From PRS1 sp965250265 (lineage in GTDB: Bacteria; Bacteroidota; Bacteroidia; Flavobacteriales; Flavobacteriaceae): a stretch of 64,000 bases of DNA. Location of the stretch: contig CBDFNO010000012.1 of the NCBI GenBank assembly GCA_965250265.1, forward strand, positions 1 through 64,000. Reading direction: 5' to 3'. A model generated the notes under the pieces. It made no database searches. It was not told the origin of the DNA and saw nothing but the letters and a program-made list of their open reading frames with translations. The position numbers were made by a program, and so were the translations under genes. This document shows positions 62,614-64,000 of the stretch, one piece after another. The stretch's first letter is position 1, and each line of letters starts with the position of its first letter.

Positions 62614-64000
62614 TTAAGAAGTCTGCATCATTTGCTCGAACTTCAGAATAATAAATTCAGCTGGCCTTGCTACGGCCATACCGATTTCTACAATCATTTT
62701 ACCTTCCAGGATATCTACAGAATTCATAGTAGATCCAAGACCTATTCTTACAAAATAAGCTTCCTCTGGTTTTGCTCCTGCAAGTGCACCATCTCGCCAT
62801 TGCTGGTAGAGGTAATTCTCTATCATTGCTTTGACTTTTACCCAGGTGGATGCTGTATTGGGCTCGAAAATGGCCCATCGAGTGGACTTTTTAATCGACT
62901 CTTCAACCACACTAAAAAATCTACGCACATTGACATATCGCCACTCATTATCATTACCATCCAGCGTTCTTGCTCCCATAACTACCGTACCGTATCCTGG
63001 TACGCTGAGAATAGCATTGACAGATTTGCCAGTAGCAGCGTTTACATTTAGAGCACCATGCTCAGCATGGGAAACAGATACCACTGGTTTTACTACATCG
63101 ACAACCCCAACATTGGCCGGAGCCTTCCAGTAACCACGATCACGATCTACGCGTGAAATGATACCTGCCATAGTTGCTGAGGGTGGTAAAATAATATTGT
63201 ACTTGGCATATTCTGCAGTAATATTATTGTACATGGTCGAGGCGCTATTCTTCAAAATGGCCATGGCCTCTCCTGTTTTGTCATCTGCAGCCTCAGGTGC
63301 AGCCCCATTCACAGTATGAGCGTTTAGGGTTAAAGCATCAAAATCGAAAGCATAGCTATAAGAAGTTTCAAGATGTGGATAATATACCGCGCCAAATCTT
63401 CTGATGGAGCCTTCTGGAGAGATTTTCACAGTGGTTGGATCGATATCGTCCTTTACTATATCAGTAGACTTTGGTAAAGTTATTTTGTAGGTATCCATAA
63501 TAGCAAACCTGTCTTTCATAGTAGCAGCCTGATTGATCATAGCTTGATTGATCGTGCCAAAATCATCTTCAGATGGTAGATTAATGGCTTCAGGCACAAC
63601 AATCATCGTTGGTGTGTCTTCCTGTTCCACCAACCCCAGCCCCTCTTCTAAATCAGGCTTGGAAATAGCTCCCGGGTATTTACCTACTGATACCACATAA
63701 CACTTTCCTCCGCCATTGCTATAGAAATGTTTAATAGCATGATAGAGAAAATGAGGTGTCAAATTCGCCTTAACCAATGTAAGGCTTGTATTATACCCCG
63801 TAGTGGTGGTGTCTGTTTTGAGCTCATCTACATTAATGGTTATATTTGCTACATCTTCCTGTTTGGGGCCGCCAAAAAATGTTTCGTATTCTGCCAGACT
63901 GTTGATTACAGTGGGAACCTTTAGTAGGTCGTCGGTAACGAGATTTGTCGCTTTTTCGGTATAGCCTACAAATGCAGGCACAGCTGATTCTACCTCAGCG
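62614..64000 (-). CDS. Contractile sheath protein, 5' end outside window
   Basis: The frame is open to the right edge and reads AEVESAVPAFVGYTEKA there, the usual N-terminal region of eCIS sheath proteins, so a GTG at 63981 is internal rather than a start. The C-terminal sheath core includes GRRTLDGND-like VMGARTLDGNDNEWRYVNVR, FFSVVEESIKKSTRWAIFEP and ARPAEFIILKFEQM. The rest of the gene, and probably the tube terminator and further sheath paralogues, lie beyond 64000. Length visible is 462 codons. Confidence 0.92.
   Translation of the reverse strand, partial: AEVESAVPAFVGYTEKATNLVTDDLLKVPTVINSLAEYETFFGGPKQEDVANITINVDELKTDTTTTGYNTSLTLVKANLTPHFLYHAIKHFYSNGGGKCYVVSVGKYPGAISKPDLEEGLGLVEQEDTPTMIVVPEAINLPSEDDFGTINQAMINQAATMKDRFAIMDTYKITLPKSTDIVKDDIDPTTVKISPEGSIRRFGAVYYPHLETSYSYAFDFDALTLNAHTVNGAAPEAADDKTGEAMAILKNSASTMYNNITAEYAKYNIILPPSATMAGIISRVDRDRGYWKAPANVGVVDVVKPVVSVSHAEHGALNVNAATGKSVNAILSVPGYGTVVMGARTLDGNDNEWRYVNVRRFFSVVEESIKKSTRWAIFEPNTASTWVKVKAMIENYLYQQWRDGALAGAKPEEAYFVRIGLGSTMNSVDILEGKMIVEIGMAVARPAEFIILKFEQMMQTS

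Noticed and set aside
63981..63981. GTG as start of the sheath gene
   Set aside because: The frame continues to the window edge with sequence typical of sheath N-termini, so the true start is outside.

Overview
The window is AT-rich (nifJ is visibly less so) and reads as a chromosome segment of a Bacteroidota bacterium, most likely a flavobacterium or close relative. The evidence is an Oar-type TonB-dependent receptor with a carboxypeptidase-like N-terminal domain, lipoproteins with Bacteroidota-style signals, frequent absence of Shine-Dalgarno sites, GH9/GH20 enzymes beside a DUF5009-type membrane protein, a CcsBA cytochrome c synthetase and a Bacteroidota-type extracellular contractile injection system (eCIS). 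No rRNA, tRNA, CRISPR array or intact transposase was seen.

Layout. (1) 1-12555, plus strand: an electron-transfer cluster. It holds the end of a membrane cytochrome b-like protein, a ferredoxin/FAD oxidoreductase with unusual three-cysteine clusters, a 23-haem secreted cytochrome, and a giant cytochrome built from near-identical 216-bp (72-residue, three-haem) repeats. At least 75 CxxCH motifs lie outside a scrambled, frame-broken stretch near 4880-5940. An outer-membrane-barrel candidate and an OB-fold lipoprotein follow. The cluster looks like a conduit carrying electrons from the inner membrane across the periplasm. The convergent CcsBA gene (12563-15682) would attach the haems. (2) 15683-31950: a patatin-like phospholipase, a large pyruvate:ferredoxin oxidoreductase of higher GC, an M81/MlrC-like lipoprotein, and a minus-strand glycan group (GH9 with a frameshift, GH20-like, HGSNAT-like membrane protein, CBM9-like lipoprotein). 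These are separated by long gene-free gaps carrying related copies of an undescribed intergenic repeat. (3) 32022-38039: an Oar-like TonB-dependent receptor, then a LytTR-type response regulator split at an A8 run, and its LytS-like histidine kinase. (4) 38566-64000: an eCIS. Read on the minus strand from the right edge it contains sheath (cut by the window), two tube proteins, a DUF5908-like small protein, a LysM hub protein, a VgrG-like spike, PAAR tip, gp25-like, Afp11-like and Afp12-like baseplate proteins, the CIS tape-measure protein, an AAA+ ATPase and a small membrane protein. Four DUF4157 proteins with different C-terminal domains follow, plus a truncated fifth leader. A plus-strand astacin/matrixin-like metalloprotease faces them.

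The most striking items are the giant repeat cytochrome and the tandem set of DUF4157-tagged candidate effectors, which share one N-terminal leader but have at least three different putative catalytic C-termini. Several single-base frame breaks in homopolymers, and the scrambled repeat zone, may be sequencing or assembly errors; raw reads would decide.
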